DNA of 64,000 nucleotides from Actinomyces sp. (GCA_022649165.1 JALCNR010000008.1:1-64000); one strand, 5' to 3'. Shown: positions 39,177-48,826, numbered from the stretch's first letter. The notes: generated by a model not told the origin, from the letters alone. Translations and numbers: made by a program.

Positions 39177-40136
39177 ATGGCCGCGACGACGGGCGAGGAC
39201 GCATCCGGGGGCACGGGCGACGACGAGTTCGCGATCCTCGCGCAGGGGGCCGCCGCACGGGGGCTCGACGCGAGGCTCCCCCGCGTGCGCCGGGTGCCCC
39301 TGGGTGGGGACGAGGGCGACGCCGGCGGGCGTCCGGGGGCTCTCGTCTCCGGGCTGGCGTGGGGGGAGGCGCCCCGGCACGTCACGCTGCTGCACGGCGC
39401 GGGCCTGAACGCCCACACCTGGGACACGACGCTGCTGCACTGGGGGGTTCCCGCGCTCGCCCTCGACCTTCCCGGCCATGGGGAGTCGTCCTGGCTGGCC
39501 GACGGGCGGTACTCGCCGGGGATCCTCGCCGGCCGGGTCGGCTCCGCCCTCGACCTCGCGCTCGCCGCCGGCGCCCTCGAGGCGCCGCTCACGCTGGTCG
39601 GCCAGTCCCTGGGGGGCCTCACCGCCCTGGAGCTGGCCGCCGCGCGCGAGGACGTCGCGGAGCTGGTCCTGGTCGACATCCTGCCCGAGGCGGGAGACGC
39701 GGAGCCCTCATTCCAAGCGCTCGCCGCCATCCTCGACGGGCCCGCCGAGTTCGACTCGCGGGAGACTCTGGTGCAGATGGCGCTGTCCCTGGGGCTCGGC
39801 GGGGCGGACCCGGAGGGGGTGCGCCGGGCGGTCACGCTCAACACGCGGGTGCTGCCCGACGGGCGGGTCGAGTGGAAGCACCAGCTGGCGCGCCTGAGAC
39901 CCGGCGACCTGTCCATGGGCGACGCCGAGCGCCAGTGGGAGGAGCTGGCCGGCCTGCCGTCCCGCGTCGACCTGGTCCTCGGGGCGCGCGGCGTCGTCTC
40001 CCAGGCCCAGATCGGGCACCTGCGCGCCTCGCGGCCGGAGGCGCGGGTGGTGAGCCTGGATGCCGGGCACAACATCCAGGAGGACGCTCCCGAGGACCTG
40101 GCCCGGGCCCTCGCGGGTCTCCTCCTCACTCCGTAG
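39177..40136 (+). CDS. Alpha/beta hydrolase
   Basis: 319 aa. VTLLHGAGLNAHTWD (oxyanion), ALDLPGHGESSW, nucleophile elbow VGQSLGGLTA with Ser144, and catalytic His in VVSLDAGHNIQEDAPEDLA. The N-terminal ~65 residues (EFAILAQGAAARGLDARLP) are an extra region. Start ATG 39177 with AGGAGGAAGG close upstream, 11 nt after the aminotransferase. Last gene of the transporter/catabolic run. The fold covers esterases, amidases, dehalogenases and C-C hydrolases, so the bond it cuts is unknown. Confidence 0.88.
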   Translation: MAATTGEDASGGTGDDEFAILAQGAAARGLDARLPRVRRVPLGGDEGDAGGRPGALVSGLAWGEAPRHVTLLHGAGLNAHTWDTTLLHWGVPALALDLPGHGESSWLADGRYSPGILAGRVGSALDLALAAGALEAPLTLVGQSLGGLTALELAAAREDVAELVLVDILPEAGDAEPSFQALAAILDGPAEFDSRETLVQMALSLGLGGADPEGVRRAVTLNTRVLPDGRVEWKHQLARLRPGDLSMGDAERQWEELAGLPSRVDLVLGARGVVSQAQIGHLRASRPEARVVSLDAGHNIQEDAPEDLARALAGLLLTP

Positions 40137-40188
40137 ACCAGGTCGCGGCCGCACGGCGGACACGGGATGCGGGCTGCGGGCTGCTCCC

Positions 40189-40282
40189 AGGTCATGGCGC
40201 ACAGACCGCGCACGCTCCCGAGTCATGGCCAGCCCCCGACTCCGGGCCGATTCCCGCCGGCACACCCGCCCCGGCCATGACC
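40189..40282. repeat. Palindromic element, copy 2, with an extra left end
   Basis: Between convergent genes. GTCATGGCC (40222-40230) and GGCCATGAC (40273-40281) bound a 60-bp unit that shares TTCCCGCCGG with the copy at 22900. A further left-type end, AGGTCATGGCGC (40189-40200), lies just upstream, preceded by the same CCC as copy 1. Confidence 0.65.
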
Positions 40283-40319
40283 CCGGCGCCGGCGGGCCGG
40301 TGCGCAGAGCGCCGGACTC

Positions 40320-40925
40320 CTACTCGCCCCGCTGCAGTGTCGCGGCCGCGATCCCCGCCTGCCAGCCGGGCGCGTCCCCGCCGGCAGGGGGCACGCGGGA
40401 CGCCGCGCCGACGCCGCAGGACTCCAGCAGCCAGGCGATGAGCGAGTTCGAGTTCCACATGTCGCCCATCCCCAGGGCATCGCGCCCCCAGACGTGGCGG
40501 GGGACGTCGCCCACGCGATCGAGGACCATCTGCGCCCGCGCCGGCGCGATCTGCAGCCGCGTCGGCGGGGCGGGCGCCGTGTCGCGGTCGGGGATGTCCC
40601 CGCCCTCCCAGCGGCGCACCTCGTAGCGGAACAGGCGGGAAGCCCCCAGCCAGCGCATGCCCACCGGGCCGGTGGCGACCACTCCCCGCTCGGCGTCGCT
40701 CGTGCCGGGGTTCCCCCACGCGGGCGCCATCTCGATGACCGTCCGGGCGGACCCGATCTCGACCTCAAGCGCCGCGTGGAACAGGGATCGACGAGGGCGA
40801 CGCCCCCGCCAGGCGCGCACGGCCTCCCACCACCGGCTCGTGTGGATGACGACATGGCCGCCTGCGCCCACGGGCAGCCACCACAGCGCCACGCTCGCCC
40901 CGGGCTCCCCGCCCCGCACCTCCAT
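40320..40925 (-). CDS. Conserved-looking hypothetical protein
   Basis: 201 aa, not assigned by me to a named family. Possible sequence logic: GGHVVIHTSRWW and SLFHAALEVEIG with two His near the start, WLGASRLFRYEVRRWEGGDI in the middle and DMWNSNSLIAWLLESCGV near the end. A His early and N-S-N-S late recalls permuted NlpC/papain-like proteins in which a Cys occupies the late site; here it is Ser, so if related it may be inactive (weak inference). Good GC3 bias supports coding. It is 10 bp downstream of the methylase gene on the same strand, probably the end of the PfkB-methylase operon. Confidence 0.6.
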   Translation of the reverse strand: MEVRGGEPGASVALWWLPVGAGGHVVIHTSRWWEAVRAWRGRRPRRSLFHAALEVEIGSARTVIEMAPAWGNPGTSDAERGVVATGPVGMRWLGASRLFRYEVRRWEGGDIPDRDTAPAPPTRLQIAPARAQMVLDRVGDVPRHVWGRDALGMGDMWNSNSLIAWLLESCGVGAASRVPPAGGDAPGWQAGIAAATLQRGE

Positions 40926-40935
40926 GGGCGCGATT

Positions 40936-42057
40936 CTAGACGGCGGGCTCGGGGACGAGCTCCCCGCCCGCCGCCCGCCCGGCCGCGACGGCCGCTCCGA
41001 CCCGGTCGCGGGGGCCGGCCACGAAGACGTACTCCGTGTTGCGCAGGCGCCCGACGCGGCCCACGCGCTCTCCCGCGGGGTTGTAGATGCCGATGCGCGC
41101 GCCGACGTAGCGCGGCGAGTCGAAGCCGACCACGGCGACGTCCTCGCGGCCCGCCTCGCGCAGAGACGCGGCCAGCCCGGGGACGCCGACCCACGACTCG
41201 TCGTTGTAGGAGACCATGACGACCTCGGCGCGCACGTCCGCGATGACCTGCGCGAGGGCGCGCGGCATCTCGCGGCGCCGGTTGAAGGCGGAGGCGGTGG
41301 CGGGGTCGCGGGCGTCGGCGCGTTTGCGGGCGACGCCGTAGGCGGGGGGCGCGTCCCAGCGGATGAGCGTCTCCCAGACGTGGTAGTTCGTGAAATAGCG
41401 GTGCTGGTTGTAGGGCGGATCCAGATAGGCCAGGTCGACCGGCCCCAGCGCCCGCGCGACGTCCCGGGCGTCCCCGCGGACCGCCCGGCCCCCTCCCGCC
41501 AGGAGCTGCGGCACGCGCAGGCGCAGCGGGCGAAAGGCGCGCGGCGCCCACTGCTTGAGGTAGGCCATCTGCTGGCCGGTCGTGGAGTCCACGCGGTCGG
41601 CGGCCTCCATCAGGGAGGTGAGCAGGATCGGGTAGAGCGGATCCCCATCCGGACCGTCGGCGCAGGCCAACGGGCCTCCGCTGCCGTGCTCGGCCTCGAT
41701 GGCGTCGCGGATCGCGTCGATGCGCGCGCCGTTGGCGGGCTGGAAGTACCGGGCCTCCTCGCAGAAGGTCCGCGTGACGTAGCCGGGCGCGCCCGGCAGC
41801 GCATCGAGGCGGGCGATCTCCTCCGCGAGCGCCTCCCCGTCGACCCCGCGCGCGTCGGTCGCGATGTAACAGCGGGCCAGCACCTCCGAGTAGGTCGCGA
41901 TGTCGGAGGCCGTCACCTCCATCCCGAGCCGCTTGAACTCCTGAGCGACGCGCGTGGTGCCGGTGAACAGGTCCAGCGCGGTACGCGCGCCGGTGGCTGC
42001 GGCCATGGCCCCCAACGCGGGGACCAGGGCGCGTTTGCTTCCCAGGTACTTGATCAC
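40936..42057 (-). CDS. D12-class DNA adenine-N6 methyltransferase
   Basis: 373 aa. N-terminal IKYLGSKRALVPAL and DLFTGTTRVAQEFKRLG (AdoMet motif I; FxGxx), catalytic motif IV DPPY at 213-216 (LAYLDPPYNQHRY), and C-terminal EYVFVAGP. GTG 42057 overlaps the PfkB stop by 4 nt (GTGA), so I use it rather than the longer frame. A ~100-residue insert between motifs (residues 60-170) would hold the target-recognition part. No restriction nuclease gene is adjacent, so it is either an orphan regulatory methylase or a remnant. Recognition sequence cannot be read. Confidence 0.88.
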   Translation of the reverse strand: MIKYLGSKRALVPALGAMAAATGARTALDLFTGTTRVAQEFKRLGMEVTASDIATYSEVLARCYIATDARGVDGEALAEEIARLDALPGAPGYVTRTFCEEARYFQPANGARIDAIRDAIEAEHGSGGPLACADGPDGDPLYPILLTSLMEAADRVDSTTGQQMAYLKQWAPRAFRPLRLRVPQLLAGGGRAVRGDARDVARALGPVDLAYLDPPYNQHRYFTNYHVWETLIRWDAPPAYGVARKRADARDPATASAFNRRREMPRALAQVIADVRAEVVMVSYNDESWVGVPGLAASLREAGREDVAVVGFDSPRYVGARIGIYNPAGERVGRVGRLRNTEYVFVAGPRDRVGAAVAAGRAAGGELVPEPAV

Positions 42058-43070
42058 GAGGTGGCCAGATCGACGAGGGCGCCCTCGGCCGTCCACGCCC
42101 GCGTGCCGAAGGACCGGGTGGACAGCGCGGCGACGGAACCGGCGAAGGCGAGCAGCGCGTCCGGATCGGCGGGAGCCTCCTCGCCGGCGGCGTGGGCGCG
42201 GGCGAGTGCCCAGGCGAGGGCCCCGTGGAAGACGTCACCGGCCCCCATCGTGGACACGGCCGGCCGGTCGTCCACGGCGGGGACGGGGGTCTGCCCGCTG
42301 GCTCCGTCCCACCACCAGCGCACGGGGTTCGCCCCATCGGTGCGCACGATCCGGGCGATGCCGAAGCCGCGCAGGAAGTCCGCGACGGCCCCGGGGGCGT
42401 CCCCCGGGAGCGGGGGGTGGAAGTCCGCCGAGACGACGGCCACGTCGATGAGTCCGAGCAGCGGCACGAACGCGGGCTTCCACGAGCCGCCGTCCAGGAG
42501 GCGCAGGTGGGAGGGCTTGTCCTCGAGCTCCGCGAAGGGGTCCGGGTCCGTCCCGGGGGCGCCGCGCGTGCCCAGGCGCAGCGCCAGGTCCGCGAGCTCG
42601 GGGTGGTGGCCGTCGACCAAGACGACATCCGGCAGGCCATGGGCCTCCCGATCCCGGGCGAGCTCCAGCCGCGCGACCCCGGGATCGGTGGGCACCGAGC
42701 GGTTGGTCGAGGCGACCATCCGCCCGCCGGGGTGCTCGATGATCGAGGACAGAGCGGGCTCCGTCCCGGCGCCGCCGGAGCGCTGCGCCGCGTCCATGAC
42801 GTCCACGCCAAGCCCGGTGAGTTCGCCGGACAGCGCTCCGGCCACCGGCGAGGCCCCCAGCGCCGTCAGCAGGCTCACGGTGGCGGGGACGCCCTCGTCG
42901 ATGCCCCCGCTCGCCCGCGAGAGCGCGGCGAAGGCGACGGCGGCGTTCGTGGCCGGACCGCCGGCGGCGCTGAGGTGCGCGACCGATGTGGCCTTGGTGC
43001 GGGGATCGGGGACGTGGTCGAGGAGGTGGACCTCGTCGCGCGTGGTGAGACCGGCGAAGACGGCATGCAT
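42054..43070 (-). CDS. PfkB-family carbohydrate kinase
   Basis: 338 aa. HAVFAGLTTRDEVHLLDHV and AAGGPATNAAVAFAAL (substrate-binding GG...N), VLVDGHHPELADLAL, and the PfkB signature STMGAGDVFHGALAWAL with the catalytic Asp. Substrate may be a sugar or nucleoside; SugR-like or ribokinase-type cannot be told apart. I set the start at ATG 43070 because a GACAAT box lies exactly 6 nt before it (leaderless) and the family N-terminus begins there; a frame up to 43133 exists without a ribosome site. It overlaps the methylase gene. Confidence 0.87.
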   Translation of the reverse strand: MHAVFAGLTTRDEVHLLDHVPDPRTKATSVAHLSAAGGPATNAAVAFAALSRASGGIDEGVPATVSLLTALGASPVAGALSGELTGLGVDVMDAAQRSGGAGTEPALSSIIEHPGGRMVASTNRSVPTDPGVARLELARDREAHGLPDVVLVDGHHPELADLALRLGTRGAPGTDPDPFAELEDKPSHLRLLDGGSWKPAFVPLLGLIDVAVVSADFHPPLPGDAPGAVADFLRGFGIARIVRTDGANPVRWWWDGASGQTPVPAVDDRPAVSTMGAGDVFHGALAWALARAHAAGEEAPADPDALLAFAGSVAALSTRSFGTRAWTAEGALVDLATS

Positions 43071-43076
43071 AGGTCC

Positions 43077-43082
43077 ATTGTC
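43077..43082 (-). promoter_or_regulatory. -10 box GACAAT for a leaderless start at 43070
   Basis: On the minus strand GACAAT is followed by 6 nt and the ATG of the PfkB gene. Confidence 0.5.
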
Positions 43083-43201
43083 GCCGAGGTCTCCGACAAC
43101 CACATGGGGTCTCGGCGCGCCCTCGTCCATCAACGAAGCGGAACGGCTGCCGAGACCCCCATCGCCACCCGCCCGCTCGGAGCCGCCCCTCCGCCCCTGA
43201 C

Positions 43202-43207
43202 TACACT
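43202..43207 (+). promoter_or_regulatory. -10 box TACACT for a leaderless start at 43214
   Basis: TACACT, then GGCCGC (6 nt), then GTG of the helicase gene; no ribosome-binding site. Divergent from the leaderless PfkB promoter 120 bp away. Confidence 0.55.
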
Positions 43208-43213
43208 GGCCGC

Positions 43214-46200
43214 GTGCCCCGCCCTGACCGTCCCCAGCGTCCGGAACCCCGCCGTTCCGGGGGACGGGGCCGCCACCGCGCGCGCCGAACGCACCGACCC
43301 CATGTCTTCCGCCCCTTCACCCCCGAGCAGCTGGCCCAGCGCGCGGCTGCGATCCCCGTGATCCGCTACCCGGACCTTCCCGTGTCCGCGCGCCGAGACG
43401 ACATCGCCGCCGCGATCCGCGACCACCAGGTCGTCATCGTCTCGGGGGAGACGGGATCGGGCAAGACCACGCAGTTGCCCAAGATCTGCCTGCAGCTGGG
43501 CCGCGGCGTGCGCGGCATGATCGGCCACACCCAGCCTCGGCGCCTGGCCGCGCGCAGCGTCGCCGACCGCATCGCCGAGGAGCTCGGCCAGACGGTGGGC
43601 CGCGAACCCGGACAGGTCATCGGCTACCAGGTGCGCTTCACCGACGAGGTCGGACCCACGACCCTGGTCAAGCTCATGACCGACGGCATCCTGCTGGCCG
43701 AGATCCAGTCCGACCCTCTGCTGCGCCGCTACGACACGCTCATCATCGACGAGGCCCACGAGCGCTCCCTCAACATCGACTTCCTCCTGGGCTACCTCGC
43801 GCGCCTGCTGCCGCTGCGCCCCGACCTCAAGGTCGTCATCACCTCCGCCACCATCGACTCCCAGCGCTTCGCCGCCCATTTCGGCCGGTGGGAGGGGCGC
43901 CCCGGGAAGGGCCGCCTGATCGAACCCGCCCCCGTCATCGAGGTGTCGGGGCGCACGTATCCCGTCGAGATCCGCTACCGCCCCCTGTCGGAGGGCGCCC
44001 TCTCGCAGTGGTCGTCCTCGTCCCCGGAGGGATCGCCCGGGAACGGGACCGAGGCGGACGAGGGCGTCGCCGCCCCCGGGACCGCGCGCACCGGGGTCCA
44101 GCAGCTGGTGCTGGAGGACCCCGACGACGACCTCCCCTCCCTGGGGTACGGCCTGGGGGAGGAGATCGACCAAGAGACGGCGATCTGCGCGGCCGTGGAC
44201 GAGCTGTGCGCGGAGGGCCCGGGGGACATCCTGGTGTTCCTGCCCGGCGAGCGCGACATCCGCGACACCGAGCAGGCCCTCGCTGACCACCTGGGCGCCC
44301 GCGCGATCACCGGGCGCACGGACTCCCGCGCGCCGCGCGGACCCGACGCGATCGAGATCCTCCCCCTCTACGCGCGACTGACGGCGGCCGAGCAGCACCG
44401 CGTGTTCGAGCCGCACGGCCACCGCCGCGTCGTCCTGGCCACGAACGTCGCAGAGACCTCGCTGACCGTGCCGGGCATCCACTACGTCATCGACCCGGGG
44501 CTCGCGCGCATCAGCCGGTACTCGAACCGGACGAAGGTCCAGCGCCTCCCCATCGAGCGGATCTCCCAGGCCAGCGCCAACCAGCGCGCAGGGCGCTCAG
44601 GGCGCCTGGCCGACGGAATCGCGATCCGCCTGTACTCCCAGGCCGACTACGAGTCGCGCCCCGAGTTCACGGAGCCGGAGATCCTGCGGACCTCGCTGGC
44701 CTCCGTCATCCTGCAGATGGCGGCCCTGGGCCTCGGCGACGTCGGGGACTTCCCGTTCCTCGACCCTCCGGACGCCCGAGCGGTGCGCGACGGCATCCAG
44801 CTGCTCATCGAGATCGGCGCCCTGGAGGAGGACCGGTCCGCCACCCCGGGCGGCTACGCGCTGACGGCGATCGGACGCGACCTGGCGGCGCTGCCCATCG
44901 ATCCGCGGCTGGGACGCATGCTCATCGAGGGCGACGCGAACGGCTGCGCCTCGGAGGTCCTGGTCATCGTCGCCGCCCTGTCCATCCAGGACGTCCGCGA
45001 GCGCCCGCTGGAGCACCAGCAGGCCGCAGACGCCGCCCACGCGCGTTTCACCGATCCGCATTCGGATTTCATCACGTACCTCAACCTGTGGCGCTACCTC
45101 ACCACGCAGGCGCGCGATCTGTCCGGTTCCGCGTTCCGGCGGATGTGCCGCTCCGAGTTCCTCCACTACCTGCGGTTCCGCGAGTGGCGCGATGTCGTGG
45201 GCCAGCTGCGGCAGATGGCCCGGCCCCTGGACCTCGACCTCCACCCCATCGGCGAGCCCTCTCCCGCGGACGTCGCGCGCGCGGCCGCGCAGGGCGGGAT
45301 CGCGAACGCCACGGCCCGGGCGGTCGTGGCGTTCACGGACTCGGCGAACACGGTGGATGCCGATGAGATCCACCTGTCGCTGCTGGTGGGGCTGCTGTCG
45401 AACCTGGGGAACTGGGACGTCCAGACCCGCACGTACGCGGGCGCGCGCGGCACGCGGTTCACGATCTGGCCGGGATCGGGCCTGGCGCGCAGCCACCCCG
45501 ACTGGGTGATGACCGCGGAGCTCGTCGAGACCTCCCGCCTCTTCGCCCGCACGGTCGCCCGCATCCGGCCCGAGTGGATCGAGCCGGCGGCCGGCGGATT
45601 GGTCCGGCGCGTCTACTCCGAGCCGTTCTGGTCCTCGGCCAAGGGGGCCGCGATGGTCCGGGAGAAGGTGCTGCTCTACGGGCTGACTCTCGTGGCGGAC
45701 CGCCCCGTGCTGCTGGGACGCCTCGGGGAGGGCGTCTCCTTCGGCGGGGGGACGGGATCGCGGTCGAGTGTGGCGGCGCCGGGCACGTTGGCCGGAATCG
45801 CGCAGGGACTCGTCGCAGCGGGCGCCGTGGAGGGGCCCGCTCGGCGGGGGGACGCCGAACGCGGGCTGGCGCCCTCCACCGCCATCGCGGACGCGCTGGG
45901 CGCCGCCCTCGGAGCCGCCCTCGGGTCCGCGGACCGCGCCCGGACCGATACCGGAGACGCGCCCGCCGGCGACGACGCGCCCGGCGCCGCGGGGGAGGCG
46001 GAACCCGCTCCGGGGGACGCGGGGGAGGCGGAGGAGGGGGCGAGCACGGCGGTCACCGCCCGGGAGCTCGCGCGCGAGATGTTCATCCGCCATGCCCTGG
46101 TGGGCGGCGAGTGGCGGGAGCGCCACCGCTTCCAGCAGGTCAACGCGGAGAGGTTGGAGCAGGCGCGCGAGGTGGAGCGGCGTTCCCGCCGGATGGGGCT

Positions 46201-48271
46201 CGTGGCCGGCGAGGAGGCGCTCTTCGCCTTCTTCGACGACATCGTGCCCGAGGACGTCGTGTCGGCCGGGCACTTCAACGGATGGTGGAAGCGGGCGCGG
46301 CGCGAGACCCCCGATCTCCTGGTCTACCCGCCCGGCTTGCTGCTGCCGCGCGGGACGGGCGCCGACCCCGACGCGTTCCCCGACCACTGGGCGAGCGCCG
46401 GCCTGCGCCTGGCGCTGAGCTACGAGTTCGCCCCCGGGTCGCCACGCGACGGGGTGACGGCCACCGTGCCCGTCGAGGTCCTTCCCCGCGTTCGCGAGGA
46501 CGGCGCCGACTGGCTGGTGCCCGGCATGCGGGAGGAGCTCGCCACCGGGTGGATCCGGGCGTTGCCGAAGGCCAAACGCCGTCTGCTGGCGCCCGCCCCG
46601 GAGGTCGGGGCCCAGGTCGTCGCCTGGATCCGCGGGCATGTGATCGGCGGCGGGGAGGCGCCCGGGCAGGAGGCCGCCGTCGCCGCTCCGGACGGGTCCG
46701 GGCCCGCGCCGGCGGCGGGGGATCCGCAGTCCCTGGATGCGGCGATGGCGCGGCTGGCCCGGTGGGGGCGGGCCTCCGGCCAGGTCGTGCGCGCCGCGGC
46801 GCCCACGGCGCCCGGCCGGCCGGACCGGCAGGACGCGCCCGCGCGGACCCCGGGCGACCGGCGGCGTGGTCCCGTCCGGACCCGGGGGGACGAGGACGGC
46901 CCCGGTGCACCGGACACGACCGGTGCGCCGGATGCGACCGGACCCCTGCCGCCCTTCTCCCGGGCGCTGGCACAGGCTGCGGCCGCCCTGCGCGGGGTCG
47001 AGCTGTCGGAGGCCGACCTCGCCCACGCCGCCGGACATCTGCCCGACCACCTGCGGATGACCTTCGCCGTCGTCGACCGGCACGGCGCGGAGCTGGGCGC
47101 CGGCAAGGATCTGGCCTACCTCCAGCGCACGCTGGCCGGCACGGCCGACCAGGCCGTGCGCACGGCCGTGCGCGGCGCTGTCGCCGAGGCCTTCGCCGAT
47201 GCGGAGCACCGGCGGCGGACGTCCTCCCCGAAGGGGGGCGGCCGGGGGCGGCGAAGCCGCGGCGAGCGGATCACCGGGCCCCTCGCAGACGGCACGGCGG
47301 GGCAGGCCGCGCCGCCCGCCGCCGGCGCCTCGCCCCTCCCCCCGCCCGCGCTGGAGGCGGACGGGCTGACCGCCTTCCCCGCCACCGCGCTGCCCCGCAG
47401 CCTCGACACGCGCGATCCAGCCACCGGGCTCATGCTGCGCGGGTTCCCGGCGCTGGTGCCGCAGGGCGACGCCGCCGAACCGGCCGCGGGCATCCGGATC
47501 CTGGCGAACCCCGCCGAGGCCGACCGGCTGCACCGGGAGGGCCTGGCGCGGCTGTTGCTCCTGCGCGTTCGCCTGGCGACCGCCCGCGTGACGACCCGGT
47601 GGACGGGGCGCGAGGCGCTGATGCTCGCGGCCTCCCCCTATGGGGGCACGGCCGCCCTGGTGGCCGACGCACAGCTCGCCTCCGCGGTGTCGCTGGTGGA
47701 CGAGCTGACGGCGTCGCCCTCCTCGGTGCGCGAACCGCAGGCCTTCGACCAGCTGGCCGAGCGCGCCCGCGACCTCCACGAGGACCGCGTCCATGACCTC
47801 CTCGGCCACGTGGTCCGCGCGATGGAGGCGCTCAGCGAGGTCCAGGGCGCGATCCGCGAGCACCCGGAGGTCTCCCTGCGCGCCGCCGTCAACGATGTCG
47901 AGGCCACGACGCGGTCCCTGATCCATCCGGGGTTCCTCCTCGCCACCCCGCCGTGGGCGCTTCCCCATCTCGCGCGCTACCTGCGGGCCGGGGCCGTGCG
48001 GGTCCGCCGCGCGTCGGGCGGGGCGCCGGCGCTGCGACGCGACGCGGAGGCGATGCGCACCGTGCATGAGGTCGAGCGTGCGATCGACGACGCCGCGGAG
48101 CGCGCCGCGCAACGGCCCTTCGACGCCGCGCGCGCCCACGCCCTCACCCAGGCGCGGTGGATGGCGCAGGAACTGCGCGTCTCCCTGTTCGCCCAGCAGC
48201 TCGGCACCCCGCAGAAGGTGTCGGCGAAGCGGGTGCTGGGACTGGTCGGCGCCGAGGCGGTGCGGTCGTGA
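43214..48271 (+). CDS. hrpA: ATP-dependent RNA helicase HrpA (DEAH box)
   Basis: 1685 aa, clearly longer than E. coli HrpA (~1300). SF2 motifs: I GETGSGKTT (78-86), II DEAH (179-182, LIIDEAHERSLN), III ITSATID, V NVAETSLTVPGIHYV, VI QRAGRSGR. The HA2/ratchet region follows, with GDVGDFPFLDPPD and an OB region; the C-terminal half is DUF3418-like, interrupted by long Ala/Gly/Pro/Glu inserts (about residues 855-950, 1150-1250, 1330-1390) that explain the excess length. Acts on structured RNA and collided ribosomes. Leaderless GTG start; the stop overlaps the SprT-like gene (GTGA). Confidence 0.95.
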   Translation: MPRPDRPQRPEPRRSGGRGRHRARRTHRPHVFRPFTPEQLAQRAAAIPVIRYPDLPVSARRDDIAAAIRDHQVVIVSGETGSGKTTQLPKICLQLGRGVRGMIGHTQPRRLAARSVADRIAEELGQTVGREPGQVIGYQVRFTDEVGPTTLVKLMTDGILLAEIQSDPLLRRYDTLIIDEAHERSLNIDFLLGYLARLLPLRPDLKVVITSATIDSQRFAAHFGRWEGRPGKGRLIEPAPVIEVSGRTYPVEIRYRPLSEGALSQWSSSSPEGSPGNGTEADEGVAAPGTARTGVQQLVLEDPDDDLPSLGYGLGEEIDQETAICAAVDELCAEGPGDILVFLPGERDIRDTEQALADHLGARAITGRTDSRAPRGPDAIEILPLYARLTAAEQHRVFEPHGHRRVVLATNVAETSLTVPGIHYVIDPGLARISRYSNRTKVQRLPIERISQASANQRAGRSGRLADGIAIRLYSQADYESRPEFTEPEILRTSLASVILQMAALGLGDVGDFPFLDPPDARAVRDGIQLLIEIGALEEDRSATPGGYALTAIGRDLAALPIDPRLGRMLIEGDANGCASEVLVIVAALSIQDVRERPLEHQQAADAAHARFTDPHSDFITYLNLWRYLTTQARDLSGSAFRRMCRSEFLHYLRFREWRDVVGQLRQMARPLDLDLHPIGEPSPADVARAAAQGGIANATARAVVAFTDSANTVDADEIHLSLLVGLLSNLGNWDVQTRTYAGARGTRFTIWPGSGLARSHPDWVMTAELVETSRLFARTVARIRPEWIEPAAGGLVRRVYSEPFWSSAKGAAMVREKVLLYGLTLVADRPVLLGRLGEGVSFGGGTGSRSSVAAPGTLAGIAQGLVAAGAVEGPARRGDAERGLAPSTAIADALGAALGAALGSADRARTDTGDAPAGDDAPGAAGEAEPAPGDAGEAEEGASTAVTARELAREMFIRHALVGGEWRERHRFQQVNAERLEQAREVERRSRRMGLVAGEEALFAFFDDIVPEDVVSAGHFNGWWKRARRETPDLLVYPPGLLLPRGTGADPDAFPDHWASAGLRLALSYEFAPGSPRDGVTATVPVEVLPRVREDGADWLVPGMREELATGWIRALPKAKRRLLAPAPEVGAQVVAWIRGHVIGGGEAPGQEAAVAAPDGSGPAPAAGDPQSLDAAMARLARWGRASGQVVRAAAPTAPGRPDRQDAPARTPGDRRRGPVRTRGDEDGPGAPDTTGAPDATGPLPPFSRALAQAAAALRGVELSEADLAHAAGHLPDHLRMTFAVVDRHGAELGAGKDLAYLQRTLAGTADQAVRTAVRGAVAEAFADAEHRRRTSSPKGGGRGRRSRGERITGPLADGTAGQAAPPAAGASPLPPPALEADGLTAFPATALPRSLDTRDPATGLMLRGFPALVPQGDAAEPAAGIRILANPAEADRLHREGLARLLLLRVRLATARVTTRWTGREALMLAASPYGGTAALVADAQLASAVSLVDELTASPSSVREPQAFDQLAERARDLHEDRVHDLLGHVVRAMEALSEVQGAIREHPEVSLRAAVNDVEATTRSLIHPGFLLATPPWALPHLARYLRAGAVRVRRASGGAPALRRDAEAMRTVHEVERAIDDAAERAAQRPFDAARAHALTQARWMAQELRVSLFAQQLGTPQKVSAKRVLGLVGAEAVRS

Positions 48272-48783
48272 ACCTCGCCGACGCCCAGCGCCTGGCCCGC
48301 ACGCTCATGGACGCCCACGGCCTCGCCGACTGGCGCCTCGAACTCGACCACGCCCGCCGGCGCGCGGGCGCCTGCCGTCACCCCCGACGCACGATCTCCC
48401 TGTCTGCGCAGCTCATCCCCCTGTACCCGGAGGAGACGGTCCGCGGCGTCGTCCTCCACGAGATCGCCCACGCGCGCGTCGGCGCCGCACACGGCCATGA
48501 CGCCGTCTGGAAGCGGGAGGCCCGCCGGCTGGGCGCCCCCGATGCCGCGCGTCTGCCCGGCTCCCTTCCCGCCCCCGCCGCGCCCTGGGTCGGGACGTGT
48601 CCGCGGTGCGGGGCCCAGCGGCGCCTCTTCGCCGCGCCCCGCCGCGTCGTGGCCTGCGGCGCCTGCGCCCAGGACTTCCGCCCCGACCTCGTCCTCAGGT
48701 GGACCCACGAGGGCGTCCCTGCCCGCCCCGGCGGCGCCTATGCGCGCGAACTGGCGCGGCTCCTCCGGGGCGGGAGGCCGTGA
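48268..48783 (+). CDS. SprT-like zinc metalloprotease-domain protein
   Basis: 171 aa. Catalytic HEIAH at 64-68 (VVLHEIAHARVG), third zinc ligand probably His in AAHGHDAVWK, and a C-terminal zinc ribbon CPRCG...CGAC. This matches the SprT/YgjP-like domain best known from Spartan, which cleaves DNA-protein crosslinks. GTG 48268 overlaps the helicase stop, so it is translationally coupled to hrpA; a shared role in nucleic-acid-protein conflict clearance is an attractive inference only. Confidence 0.88.
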   Translation: MNLADAQRLARTLMDAHGLADWRLELDHARRRAGACRHPRRTISLSAQLIPLYPEETVRGVVLHEIAHARVGAAHGHDAVWKREARRLGAPDAARLPGSLPAPAAPWVGTCPRCGAQRRLFAAPRRVVACGACAQDFRPDLVLRWTHEGVPARPGGAYARELARLLRGGRP

Positions 48784-48826
48784 GGCACCGGGTTCCCGCG
48801 GCCGGCGAGCGCGGATCCCCGCCGGC

